In this document: in pieces, positions 22,190 through 32,946 of the stretch
How the letters are laid out: each line of letters starts with the position of its first letter
How positions within the stretch are numbered: position 1 is the stretch's first letter
NCBI GenBank assembly: GCA_025677825.1
Contig: JAIXMO010000024.1
Location: 310,001 to 374,000, forward strand
Direction of reading: 5' to 3'
Source: Helicostylum pulchrum
Lineage: Eukaryota; Mucoromycota; Mucoromycetes; Mucorales; Mucoraceae
DNA length: 64,000 bases
The notes under the pieces: model-generated
Told to the model about the DNA's origin: nothing
The model's input: the letters and a program-made list of their open reading frames with translations, nothing else
Database searches by the model: none
Program-made: the position numbers and the translations under genes

Positions 22190-23884
22190 TTAAATATCAT
22201 CATCCTCAGGCTCCATTAGTTTATCACCAATAAAAGTTTGTACTTGCTTCCAATGTACTCTTTCTTGGTGCCCTGTATCTCGATCTCGAATCGTGACAGT
22301 CTCATCTTCTAAACTTTGATAATCGACAGTAACACACCAAGGAGTACCGATTTCATCATGACGGTAGTACCGTTTACCAATCTTTAACTTTTGACTTTCA
22401 ACCACAGTATACCAACCCATACGTCTCAACGATTTTGCTACTTTCTTTGTTAATGGTATAAATTCTTCTTTACCAGTTAAAGGCATGACTGCACATTTAA
22501 TAGGCGCTAAACGAGGATGTAACTTGAGCACATTTCTTACAGGTTTACCCTTTCCTTCTTCCACCTGATGGAACGCATCACAGAGGTAAGCCAACATGGC
22601 TCTATTTAACCCGCAAGAACTTTCAACTACATGTGGAATATATCTAGCGGGGGTTTCCTTTGGTATTAAATCAATTTCTCCTTCTACATCAGGTGAAATA
22701 CACGGCTTTTCATCTACAATTTCAAAATTGGCACCGGTATTTTTAATATGTTGAGTTAAATCGTAATTTCCGCGGTGAGCTACACCTTCTACTTCTCCCC
22801 AGCCCCAAGGATACAAGTACTCTACATCCGTACACCCTGTAGCATAATGTGCCATTTCATCGCTTTCGTGGTCTCTCTGTCTAAAGTTTTCAGGATGTGT
22901 TGCGTGCTCTAACCACCACTTGTATCTCTGCTCGCGCCAATACTTGTAAAAATGCTTGGCTTCCCAAGGAGCAACAAAGTATTCAAGTTCTAATTGTTCG
23001 AATTCGGGTGTACGAAAGATCCCGTGCTCTAATCTAATTTCGTTTCTAAAGGATTTACCTACTTGTGCAATACCAAACGGTGGTTTTGTCTTCATGGTAC
23101 GTACGACTTGTTCAAAATTAACAAATACGCCCTGAGCTGTCTCTGGTCTTAAATAAACTGTAGACGGCTTTAATACTTTATCGACTTCTTCACGAACGGT
23201 AGGTTTCGATTCTCCAGCTTGGTTCATGGTCGTTTGAATTACACGGTCAATAGGATCAATAGGATCCAAAAAGGTCTTGAACATTAAATTAAATGGTCTA
23301 CTATCGGTTAAAAAGGGTGAATTGGTATTGGGTTCAACATAGCCATGATAATTTAATTCAAATGCAGCTTGTTCGTTATTCATTTTAAACACAATTTTAC
23401 CAGCATGTCCCTTTACCGGTTCAACGACATGATCCACATGCAACAACAACCTTTTGCCTTCCATTGTCACCAACACGTTGGGCGCAAACTGTTCGCCAAT
23501 TGATTTTTTCCATTGTTGCGCTGTTTCTTTATCTGGTGCAGTAATAGGTAAATGTCCATTTTTATCCAATGTTACTTGAGGTGCTTTATCAGGTCGAAAT
23601 CTTTCCTTGGTTAAAGTACAGTCCACTAATAAATCCGTAAACTCGTCTACGTGACCCGAGGCCTTGAGAACTGGGTGGGGTGTTAAAATACTGGTATCGA
23701 TACCAACAACGTCGTCACGACTGTATACATTGCGTTGCCACCATGAGTTTAAAATATTCTTCTTCATTTCTACACCAAGTGGTCCGTAGTCATAAGCGCC
23801 TCTTAATCCACCGTAAATTTCGGCAGACTGATACAAGAACCCTCTACGACGGCACAAGTCGAGTAATGTTCTAATCTGCGCCAT
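22190..23884 (-). CDS. Glycyl-tRNA synthetase, bacterial-type (class II, alpha2)
   Basis: Single intronless frame of 564 residues. It charges tRNA-Gly. Class II motifs are plain: EIYGGLRGAYDYGPLGVEMK near the N-terminus, ASGHVDEFTDLLVDC, the motif 2 region YLRPETAQGVFVNFEQVV and GKSFRNEI, WGWGEVEGVAHR, motif 3-like ESSCGLNRAMLAYLCDAF, and the anticodon-binding domain from about LHPRLAPIKCAVMPL. Wording throughout (for example FGIAQVGKSFRNEIRLEHGIFRT..FEQLELEYF) is that of bacterial homodimeric GlyRS rather than the eukaryotic cytosolic/mitochondrial enzyme, and the eukaryote-specific insertions are not evident. No presequence is visible. Being the only long intron-free enzyme gene on this stretch, it may have been acquired from bacteria; that is an inference. 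Confidence 0.92.
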   Translation of the reverse strand: MAQIRTLLDLCRRRGFLYQSAEIYGGLRGAYDYGPLGVEMKKNILNSWWQRNVYSRDDVVGIDTSILTPHPVLKASGHVDEFTDLLVDCTLTKERFRPDKAPQVTLDKNGHLPITAPDKETAQQWKKSIGEQFAPNVLVTMEGKRLLLHVDHVVEPVKGHAGKIVFKMNNEQAAFELNYHGYVEPNTNSPFLTDSRPFNLMFKTFLDPIDPIDRVIQTTMNQAGESKPTVREEVDKVLKPSTVYLRPETAQGVFVNFEQVVRTMKTKPPFGIAQVGKSFRNEIRLEHGIFRTPEFEQLELEYFVAPWEAKHFYKYWREQRYKWWLEHATHPENFRQRDHESDEMAHYATGCTDVEYLYPWGWGEVEGVAHRGNYDLTQHIKNTGANFEIVDEKPCISPDVEGEIDLIPKETPARYIPHVVESSCGLNRAMLAYLCDAFHQVEEGKGKPVRNVLKLHPRLAPIKCAVMPLTGKEEFIPLTKKVAKSLRRMGWYTVVESQKLKIGKRYYRHDEIGTPWCVTVDYQSLEDETVTIRDRDTGHQERVHWKQVQTFIGDKLMEPEDDDI

Positions 23885-24050
23885 TGGTTTTATAAAAAAA
23901 AAAAGGAAGAGATAAAACGAAATAGTAACCCCCGGAAAAAAGTTGTGTATATGTCAAAAATAAAATAAAAGGTCACACGTTAAATATGCTGTACAAAAAA
24001 AGTAGGTACAAGTTTTTATTTTCTTTCCCACTTTTTAAAAAAAAACCGTA

Positions 24051-24312
24051 ATGACACAGCATACTTTAAACGAATCAGGTAATATACCAGAGAATTGTAA
24101 ACTATACGAATTGGTTCAGTACCAATGTGAAGCCACTAGAAACAATATAGAATGTACACCTTTTGTCCGTTTATTTCTAAAGTAAAAAAAAAAAAAATCC
24201 CAACCCCCCAAAAAACAGATAGCTAAATAGAGATTATTTTAGGTGTGCAGGGATACCCACAGTAGAAGTGACACCTGAATATGATCAGTATGGAGATCCA
24301 ATGACCAGGTAA
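24051..24312 (+). CDS. SOM1: SOM1-like subunit of mitochondrial inner membrane peptidase
   Basis: Two exons, join(24051..24181,24243..24312), 201 nt, 66 residues. The pattern NCKLYELVQYQCEATRNNIE-C-PFVRLFLKC then EVTPEYDQYGDP lines up with the fungal Som1 signature (C.LkELvQ.eC....  C.PF.RlF..C). The four cysteines are conserved. Som1 supports Imp1/Imp2 processing of proteins exported to the intermembrane space. It is too small for most gene finders. Start: first ATG after a poly-A leader. It is divergent from the GlyRS gene. Confidence 0.78.
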
Positions 24313-24625
24313 ACAAACAAAAAAAAACTTAATTTCCATGGATAATAAAAACTAAAAATCATACAAGTCAATCAACCGTTTCTTCTAATACAAAAGGGGA
24401 ATAAGATAAACAGCATTAGAAGCCTTAAAATAGTATATATACCTCCTTTTTAATTTGTACAGTAACTGATATATTAAAATTTTATTTTTATATATACACG
24501 CCTTTTTTTTTTTTTTAATCATTTACTGATAGAGTACCCTTTATTGTAATATATAAATTGAAAAAAAAAAGAATCTATTAAAACTTATATCCTTTCTTCA
24601 CTTAAACAAAAATAATACTGTAATA

Positions 24626-25723
24626 ATGCTTCATATTTTTCTCGTTTATCTTTTCTTTGCTGCTTCTATCCTTGTACTCGCACAAGAGCAACAAACCGGT
24701 GCCAATAATGACATCTTAAACGCGTATCCTTTGTCTGATAAATCCGCAGATCATGCAAAAGCAGTTCAAGACGCTTATAATCAAGCAAAGAACATGGCGG
24801 CAACAAACAAGGCTCCCTCGGATATCCCTATTGCTTTAGCTGCTGGTGTACCTGCTTCTGTTGCTGCTGCTGCTGCTATTCCTTATTCACAAATTGGTGT
24901 GGCTGATACCAAACCCGCTTCTCCTCCGGTTGTTGTTGCGAATATCAAGCCCGCTACTCCTGATATGGATACCAATGTCGCTACTCCTGCTACTGATAGC
25001 AAGGTCGCTGAACCTGCTGCTGTTGATGCCAAAATAGCTAAAGCTGCTGCTGTTGATATCAAGCCCGCTGATACTAAACCAGCCGAACCTGCTCCTGCCG
25101 AGGTCAAACCCGCTGAGGCCAAACCCGCTGAACCTGCTCCTGCTGAAATCAAACCCGCTGAAATCAAAGCTGCTGAACCTGTTATTGTCGAGGCCAAACC
25201 CGCAGCTCCTGTTGCAGACGTAAAAGTTGCTACCATGGATACCAAAAGTAACCAAGCACCCGCACCTGCTGCTGCTGTCCCTGCTGATAAAGTACCTGTC
25301 GCTGTTGTTCCTGCTACTGCCGATCCTGCAAACGTTGTTATCAATACTCCCGTTGATCCTGCTGCATCGGTAACTGATGCTGAACCAGCAGTGGAAGATA
25401 AAGGTATTATTATTGCAGCAAATCCTATTCTTCATAATAAGAATGTTCCTGCATCTGAAGAAGAAGCTGTGAGCGCTGTACTTTCATCGCAAGTTACACC
25501 GACAAGTCCAGCAACGACTCATGCTACTACTAGTGCGGTTACAACAGCCTCTATGTCTACTACTCGTAGTATGACCAGTGGTCCAACTTCGGTAAGGGCA
25601 TCACCTTCTGCTACAACTGCTATTCCTCCTATCTCGGCAGCATCTTCGTTACTTGAAGAACATGAAAACTTTGCTGTAATTTTGACTATCTTAACACTAA
25701 GCTCTATGATCTATCACCTTTAA
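24626..25723 (+). CDS. Secreted or GPI-anchored Ala/Pro/Lys-rich low-complexity protein
   Basis: Intronless, 365 residues. Residues 1-20 are a clear signal peptide (FLVYLFFAASILVLAQ). The middle (about 85-200) is a degenerate repeat of PAEPAPAEVKPAE-like units. The C-terminal third is Ser/Thr-rich, suited to O-mannosylation, and the protein ends in a 17-residue hydrophobic tail (FAVILTILTLSSMIYHL), as in GPI-anchored cell-wall or membrane proteins. No enzymatic domain. Downstream is the convergent ISA1 gene. The long open frames on the opposite strand are artefacts of the GC-rich repeat. Confidence 0.8.
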   Translation: MLHIFLVYLFFAASILVLAQEQQTGANNDILNAYPLSDKSADHAKAVQDAYNQAKNMAATNKAPSDIPIALAAGVPASVAAAAAIPYSQIGVADTKPASPPVVVANIKPATPDMDTNVATPATDSKVAEPAAVDAKIAKAAAVDIKPADTKPAEPAPAEVKPAEAKPAEPAPAEIKPAEIKAAEPVIVEAKPAAPVADVKVATMDTKSNQAPAPAAAVPADKVPVAVVPATADPANVVINTPVDPAASVTDAEPAVEDKGIIIAANPILHNKNVPASEEEAVSAVLSSQVTPTSPATTHATTSAVTTASMSTTRSMTSGPTSVRASPSATTAIPPISAASSLLEEHENFAVILTILTLSSMIYHL

Positions 25724-25995
25724 AAAAAAAAAGTATCAATTTAAGATTTCTATCACTATCCTTTATTTTTAATTATATCTTTTTTTAGTCGGTAGCTTAA
25801 TGCAAAATAAAATAAAGCGTTTTTTTTTTCCAACTATCAAAACTCTAAATAAAAAATCGTATTACTAATGCATTTTAAGAAAAATGCTTTATTAAAAAAA
25901 AAGGGTTTGTTGATGGGGTTAAATATATATGTACACAAATAATTATTTCTCTATATCCGTCGTAAAGACTGGGTTTTGGTATTATTTTTTTGGTT

Positions 25996-26572
25996 CTAGA
26001 CTGTTGTAAATGATTCTCCACAACCACATGTTCCTTTAGCATTAGGATTATTAAACACAAAATGCTCTGATAATTTATCTTGAACAAAATCCATTTCAGA
26101 TCCTAATACTGTAATTAAAGCCTTTGAATCAACAAGTACAGTAACACCTAAAGTAGATAAAAAACAATTAATAAAAAAAGGGGGGAAGAGGAGGAGGCCA
26201 CATAGTAATAGATTTTTTCGTTACCATCTTGGTTGACAATTTCATCAAACTTTCCCTTTGCATCAGTAAATTGTAAATCATATGAATTGCCAGAACAGCC
26301 TTTTTGCTTTACACCCACTCTCAAGTATTGTGGAGTAGGTCCTTCAGTCAAATCCTTTAACCGAGAAACTGCGGCTGGTGTCTAAATTAAACAGGGGTGG
26401 GGAATGAGTATTCAAATGAAATTGAACTTTTGCTTCGTTTTTTTTTTCTTTCTTCAGACTCTTACTACTTTACCAAAGTCAAGGCTGCTTTTCTTAAACG
26501 TAATCGTGAACTACCTGCACTGGGTTTTATAGAACTAGCTGCTGCTTGCTTTAAAATTGCGCTAAAGTACAT
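25996..26572 (-). CDS. ISA1: Mitochondrial iron-sulfur cluster assembly protein ISA1 (A-type)
   Basis: Exons complement(join(25996..26147,26225..26381,26474..26572)), 408 nt, 135 residues. The first exon is a mitochondrial presequence (MYFSAILKQAAASSIKPS, Arg/Lys/Ser-rich, no acidic residues). The mature part has the complete A-type fold signature: YLRVGVKQKGCSGNSYDLQF with the first cluster cysteine, VTVLVDSKALITVLGSEMDF, then FNNPNAKGTCGCGESF with the two C-terminal Cys ligands. ISA1 works with ISA2 and IBA57 to make [4Fe-4S] clusters for aconitase-type and radical-SAM enzymes in the matrix. Confidence 0.93.
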
Positions 26573-27660
26573 TGTTTTATATTAAAAAAGAATGGGGGAA
26601 AAAAAGGAAATACTTTTTGCGTGTGTAATGTTGACCCGAATTTAAGACTTTTTTGTTATTGGTTTAAACCTCAGCAGGTCCGTGACTACACACCCGGCCA
26701 TGTTCATCTCATAAAAAACCTAAAACCAAAAGTCTACATTTGGTTAGCGGGGCGTTAATGTTTTTCGAGGCGTGGGGAGTGGGAAGAAGATTTCATTAAA
26801 AAATAGGTTTCAATAATGCAAATAATAAAACCAGTACAGGGATGCTTCAGGCAGTTTCGCTGATGGCTCTTAAAATGGTCTCATTTGGATATCCCTATAA
26901 GCTGTATAATTTATTTAATACCAGAAGAATTCAGTATCCTTGGATGTCATTATCCTTACTTAAACTCTAAAGCTAATAAGTTAGCACTGATATTTTTAAG
27001 TTCGTGGTAGATGCGGTGCTATTTGGTATTATCAGTGTTATTAGGAGGGCAATGATATAGAATTTTTTTCCGGGGAAATAATTATTGGTTGCATCTAATA
27101 AGCGTATTGATTACGCGTGTTAATATACTTCCATTAAAACAAGTTACTTATAAAAAAAAAACTTACGTATATAACAAGCTGATCACCTATTAGGCTTGGT
27201 CTACTTTTTGTGATTTTATACAAATATTCTATACTTCCAATCCAATCCATGGCAAGGACTATGTCGGATTTATTTCCATATAAATAGCACTAATCGCCTA
27301 ATGCACGCTACGCTTACAACAACCAGCCCTTCTAGTTATGACCTTCCGGGAAGGCTACCGTCAGCCTTGTTTTTGGAGTAGACCACATATTTTTGAACCT
27401 TCTCCGTATTACAGTAATCACAGGATTGATTTGGTTACAAATCCTGGATAAACAGAGTTCCATTGTCGAATTCATTTAGCGTGGACTCTTTCAAAAGTGA
27501 TACAGCCGGTTTCAATGATAATAATTGTTCCACATACTCCCAATTACTATTTTTATTGCTTCTATCAATTTTGGCGATGACACTATATCATACTTTTTCA
27601 TTGTCACAAAATACCTAGGGGTAACTTCACCCAACCTTCATTTACAAAAAAAAATATGCC
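26573..27660. other. Gene-poor region, no gene recognised
   Basis: No coherent frames or splice structure. It contains a short perfect hairpin (CCTTCCGGGAAGG, about 27343-27355) and otherwise unique-looking AT-rich sequence. It is the left part of a 2.6-kb gap holding a transposase-like remnant. Confidence 0.35.
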
Positions 27661-27669
27661 AGTTCCTCT

Positions 27670-28430
27670 GCTCGTTCGCGGAGTACCCACTTATAACGAA
27701 CATCCTTAGATTCAATTGTTTAAAAACAAAGATGTTTTTGAAGAATAGTTAGAAAACAATAGCTCTAAGCATGCTGTCTGGGTCTGCACGAAGACAGCAA
27801 AAAATGCGGACAAAGAAGTTGTTTCGTATTATTCTTGTGATCATTCTAGCAAGCCTAAAAAAATATACAATACGCCTGAAGAAAAAAAATGACAGGTTAA
27901 GCCTTCTGTCAAAGTTGGGTGCCCTGCAAAATTAAGTATTGTAAAGAGAATTATTGGCTCTGTTTTTTGAAGTACTTTTGGAAAAACGAAAATTACGATC
28001 CTCTTGTCTAATCAGCTATAAAGGAATCTCGCATTTTGATTATTTTATGTTTTATCAAAAAGAAAAAAAAGGCCAAAATCTGGGTTGAAATCCAGCTACA
28101 AAACGCAGATAGTTTATATTTTTCTGGTGCTTCCAAAAGGTTTAACCGAAAAGATCGCTTTTCAGAATGACTACCTATTTTGGTCAAGTCCTCACATCTA
28201 CTTTCAAGGTGTTTACCAAACGACGCTATGACTAGATAGAAGGGGTATACGTATCTGCTGTCAAAGATACTACTTTTGAACGATAGTGTCATTGGACGCA
28301 TTGGTACAACACTGCGGTACAAACCCGAAGACCGGAAGACCGGATTGTGCCGCGAGACCAACGTTGACTCAGTACACAGAAAGTATCCATTATTTATATT
28401 AATTGAGTGTACCCGTTAGGTCCCAAAGCC
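27670..28430 (+). pseudogene. Remnant of a FAR1/MULE-type transposase
   Basis: Plus-strand fragments in shifting frames. One reads KHAVWVCTKTAKNADKEVVS, YYSCDHSSKPKKIYN, then after a stop VKPSVKVGCPAKLSIVKR; a shifted frame reads KYFWKNENYDPLV then a stop. This C..H / GCPAKL / W..N..H-like order is the N-terminal FAR1-like DNA-binding region found in front of MULE transposases. Several stops and frameshifts; no catalytic DDE region recognised; no terminal inverted repeats seen. Dead copy. Confidence 0.5.
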
Positions 28431-29246
28431 GTTATGTATTGCTTTTATTGTCTGCACGCAAAGTAAGTAAAGATATTAATAGAATCAAGTCTAGATTTGG
28501 AAGTAGGAGAGCTGTTAACATTTAAGCAATTGTAAGCCTTTATTTATGACAAGTTAGCTGCTTTGTTTGTTTTCTATCATATCCAATTTTAATGATAATG
28601 ATAATAATAAAAAATAAGGTTTATATAATTTCAACCGGGCTCTTACAAAGCGGTTCATTTTATCATTAAAAATATAACACTATTTTCGAATAAAGTATTT
28701 TGTTTAAAATTCAATTATCGTGAAGCATATTTAAAGAGGTTCTACTACTTGCATAACTACATTGGCTCAAAGAGAAATTTGCACAGTGTTATGTTCCGCG
28801 GACGCTTCTCCTGAGTGGCAAAGAAAAGGAGGGTACATTTCTCACAAACATGAAACTGTGTCACTATAATGTTATGCTACGCAAAGTGGCGTGTACATTC
28901 GAAAAATAAAAAGACTTTTAATTTAAAGAAATATATCTTGACAGTGGCTACGTTTTTTTTGTTTCGAATAATTGAAAGTAGTGCCTAGATTCATTTTTTT
29001 TTTTTTTTTATGTATTAAAATATAAATAATAGCGCGTTAAAGAATGCATGACTTTTAATTTTGTGGCACTGCAGAAATAAACTTTACGATACTTCTTCGC
29101 CACCGCTTTATTTAATATACTAACGTAACACACATATAATCTACTTTTTCCACATTCATATTTAATGCCACGTCAAAAATCTTTTTTATTTCTTTTTCCT
29201 TTTTTACTTTAACTAAAACAAAACCAAAAAAAAAACAACTACTGAT
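28431..29246. other. Upstream region of copy 4, no gene recognised
   Basis: AT-rich, with a 17-18-nt T run near 28994. Minus-strand frames overlapping 29112-29396 are shadows of copy 4 exons 1 and 2. Probably the promoter region of copy 4. Confidence 0.35.
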
Positions 29247-32200
29247 ATGGAGGAGATATATGATCTTCAACAGCATACCCATTTTGTCGTTATTTGTAAT
29301 TACTGATATTAAAAATAAGCACGCCTTCATTTTATAAACTTTCTTTTTTATATATAGATATGCAAGAGGGCGGCACGTATATAGAGATTTGCTCAAACTT
29401 GAATAGATCTCTTTTCAATCCCGATGATCGAACGCAGTATGTATAAACTCTTTATAATAAATAGAGTAATGTTATTTAATAGAAAATCTTCTTAACTATA
29501 ACGCAGTCAAGAGAATAATATGGTTTATAATAGTCAAACCATAGACAAAAACACATGGAGAGAGGTTACTTATGATCTTTCGCCGGTTAACTCCCTCATA
29601 GAAAAACTTCGTCGCGCGTCAGAGAAAGAGGAGTCTAATTGGGATATATACGACGTAACCAACGTGCGAACAATAAGAAAATTTATAAAAAGTAGAGTGG
29701 ATAAATTAATAGCACTTTCGAGAAATAATATTGCATCGCCCGCAGCACTCCACTACGTGTTTATTGTTCCTTCTCAGTGGGACGAAAGCATTAGACAAGA
29801 TACAATCCGGCCTATTTTTATAGACTCTGAATTGATAGCAAGCGAAGATCACCCAGATAGGCTTTTATTTTACACTGATCTAGAATCCATCTATTACAAT
29901 TTGCAAAAGGACCCCATCACCGGAAATACATTTAAAGACGGTCAAAAATTAGTTTTCTGTAGATTTTCTTCTGTTGAAAAAAAGGAAATTTTAGTCAAAT
30001 TAGATTTAATCCAAAGCGAGAAAAATAATATTTTCGACTTTTCCGATTCAATGCTATTCCCCAAGGTCATCAATTCTACTTCGTTTTCTTTTTCCGAAAA
30101 AAGTATTAAAAAATCCTTGGAAGAATTCTTAAAAAAAAAGCTGTTTCCTCCAGATGATGTCAATCAAGAACAAAGTTCTTATTCAAGATATATGAAGCTC
30201 AAATGTCAAGATTACGCTATCATCGATAAAATTGTGGACGACATATATAGTGGAGATCTAACTGGGATGGTAATTGAACTTGATATATAAATATTTCTTT
30301 TTTTTAAAAAAACATTTATGTTGACAGGATACATATGATGAAGATAATCTACAAAATGAGCATTGTATACCTGAAAGAAAACGGTGGATGATACTGTATG
30401 AAGACCAGAAAGAAGCTATAAGATCTATTAGGCCTATCGACATATACACCTGTATAGGCGAACCCCTCCTTAAAGCCATGAAAGGTGTGCTTTCGAACAA
30501 CCTTACAAGAGAGTATTCGCTTTTTCAGATTGATAATAGATACCTTGCTAATATAGATCTCGATGATCGCATTCTCAAATGGCTATACCGTATATTGGAG
30601 TATACTAAACATGTATTGAAGTGTATTACTACGGTTACTCGAATCGATATACCCGTGAATTCTCTTGATTTAGGCGAGATCCCTAAAGGTGCTTGCCATG
30701 GTGCTTTTGAGGCAATTAAAAACTCTAATATACACAGTAAACCGCGTATACTTGACGCTGGAATTTCGGTCGATTCTTCGTCCACGTTCCTAGACGCAAA
30801 AGTAAATGCTATCGTCAACATAGGTAAGTTGAATAGCCACATACATGTATCTTTTTACTGTTCATTTTATTTAATAATCTTATTTTTATAAATAGATATT
30901 TCACTAAAATCTACGACATTATCGCTTTCATTTTTGAATGATGATGGGTTAGTTGAAGAGAAATTCGGCCATAATGAATTAACGGATGAAAAATGGTAAC
31001 ATATATATATATTCGATACGTATTACATTAAAATTAATATAATTTTAGCTTACCGTCTCTGGATTGTTTTTATCAAGTCTCACATGAAACAACTTTGACA
31101 TTGAAAGAAGGGTTAGTACATTAATATAATGCATGACGAAATAAAAAAGAAAAGAAATAGTTACTAAATTTTAATTAAGATTCATCTTGTTTGCAGATAA
31201 CCATTTAGTGGATGATATTAAGCACCTAAATGATACCGAAGGTGACCGCGCTAGAAACACAGCATGCACACTTTACATAGAGAAATTATTGAGCAACAAT
31301 TCTCCTTGCACTAATGGGGCGTCCGAATCGACCAAACAGAAAGTATATATCAAGGCATTTCTACTAGTATACATGATTTATATAAATGAAATCATATCGA
31401 GAAAGCTTCTTGACCGTTTAAACCGCGGCCCTATGAATATTGGATATGCCGTTTCGATTGACAAGTTTCTCTTGGAAGGTGTGACGGGAGCTATAGATGT
31501 TTTCAAAAATATTCTATACGCAAGTGGCTTGGTACCAAAAGATGATAACTCAATGAAATTAAGAGTCATAATGCAAGGAGAAGGGATGTTGCCTGCAATT
31601 CAAAAGTATTTAAATTTGGAACTTCCGCTCAAGTCTTACTTTGTACTAGCCCAAATACATGAAGGTCACATACAGCTTACTTTGAACCAAACAGTAACTG
31701 ATCCAGATTGGAAAGGAGAACAGGAATCAATTATCGTTGAAGATGAAATTGTTCCTATAGAAAATATATATGACTCTTTTTGTTTAAATGTATGGCGTAA
31801 CCTCGTAGAAAACAACGACTCGATTCAATTGTGTGACGAACATACTGACGGAACATCGTTAAAAATCAAAAAAGAGTTTGAAGTCATTTTTATGCAGTAT
31901 ATTTTAGAAAATGTAAGAAATATAAACTAAATCATTCCTAAATACTAATGCCTTGATATTTATACACGTTGTATGTAGATCGTTAAAGAAAATACAAGCT
32001 TGCAGTTCAACAAGAAATTTATCTTAAAAAGCAAATCTTGTGCCTGCGAATTTCATTTGTTAATCGATGACATTATTGAAGTATCTTTTAAACCTATACT
32101 ACAAGACATTATGTACTATATATCTACTTCACTGATAAAAAAGGGACTTTTTGGAAGCTATAAAAATATACATTATCTGTTTAGCTTGGTACGGTTTAAC

Positions 32201-32946
32201 TACAACTCGCAATTTCAATACACGTTTAAAGAAATTCTAAAAGGAGAATCGGATCAATTTAACTATGAACACGGAATCTATACCCACTCTTTAATCATAC
32301 CAGCATTGTCAAGTCTAACCCTACAGCCAGTTCTTCAACAGCAGCACTATGCATATCAAAGCTTTCAGAGAGGCACTCTTCATCAAGTATCGAGCGAAAA
32401 TTATGCATTTGTTATAGTTCATTCCAGTAAAGAAAAGGTGCTACTATTTAAAAACAAAATAGCCGATGAAGAAGAGTTTGGATTTGGCGAGAGTAATCTA
32501 TTTCCATTTATAAAAATGGGTGATAAAATAAGCAGCAGTCATTCAAAAAGAATTTTCTATTTAAAGCAAAATTTTATAGAGGAATACTTTGGTGTTATCT
32601 CGATGAGTAAGTATTTAAATCAATTTTCTTGTTAATATACTTCTAACACATCCCTTTTCTTGTCTTTTTTCGTCCATTAGAGTTATTAAAATATAAAACA
32701 CTAGATAATTTAGAGTACAATGGGACATCTACTTTAGAAAACTATGTTACAGAATCTGTAAGTGGAACGGAAAAATCGTTTAAATCTAGTGAGTATAAGT
32801 CGAACGAATATATACCCGTAGTAACTGCTGTACGGTCACAAGGTTATTCTTCATCACTTCTGTTTTCGTTAAATGCGGTAGGTCAAAGCATTAACCAAAG
32901 CGAGTCTATGGAAACAGGAGAGCCGTTAACATTAAGGCGATTTTAA
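29247..32946 (+). CDS. HSPA12/Hsp70-like two-lobed protein, copy 4 (intact, most diverged)
   Basis: Nine exons, join(29247..29295,29358..29436,29507..30269,30328..30823,30896..30995,31049..31111,31180..31912,31979..32606,32681..32946), 3177 nt, 1058 residues. All eight intron positions and phases equal those of copy 2, although the proteins share only about a third of residues by eye. Start MEEIYDLQQHTHFVVI parallels MEGVHDLHQYTHCVAM of copy 2. First-half landmark FIVPSQWDESIRQDTIRPIF is near residue 128; its second-half counterpart IGYAVSIDKFLL...ILYASGLVPKDD is near 604. Each half ends with a beta-rich stretch and a short motif (TLTLKEGF at the middle, PLTLRRF at the end). Binding loops of Hsp70 are degraded in both halves. 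A cytosolic, chaperone-like or regulatory role is only inferred. It stands alone, divergent from the other copies. Confidence 0.78.

Noticed and set aside
24883..25435. Long open frames on the minus strand opposite the secreted Ala/Pro-rich protein
   Set aside because: They are mirror products of the GC-rich codon repeat (Ala/Gly or Ser/Arg strings) with no start context or domain; the plus frame has a signal peptide and GPI-like tail.
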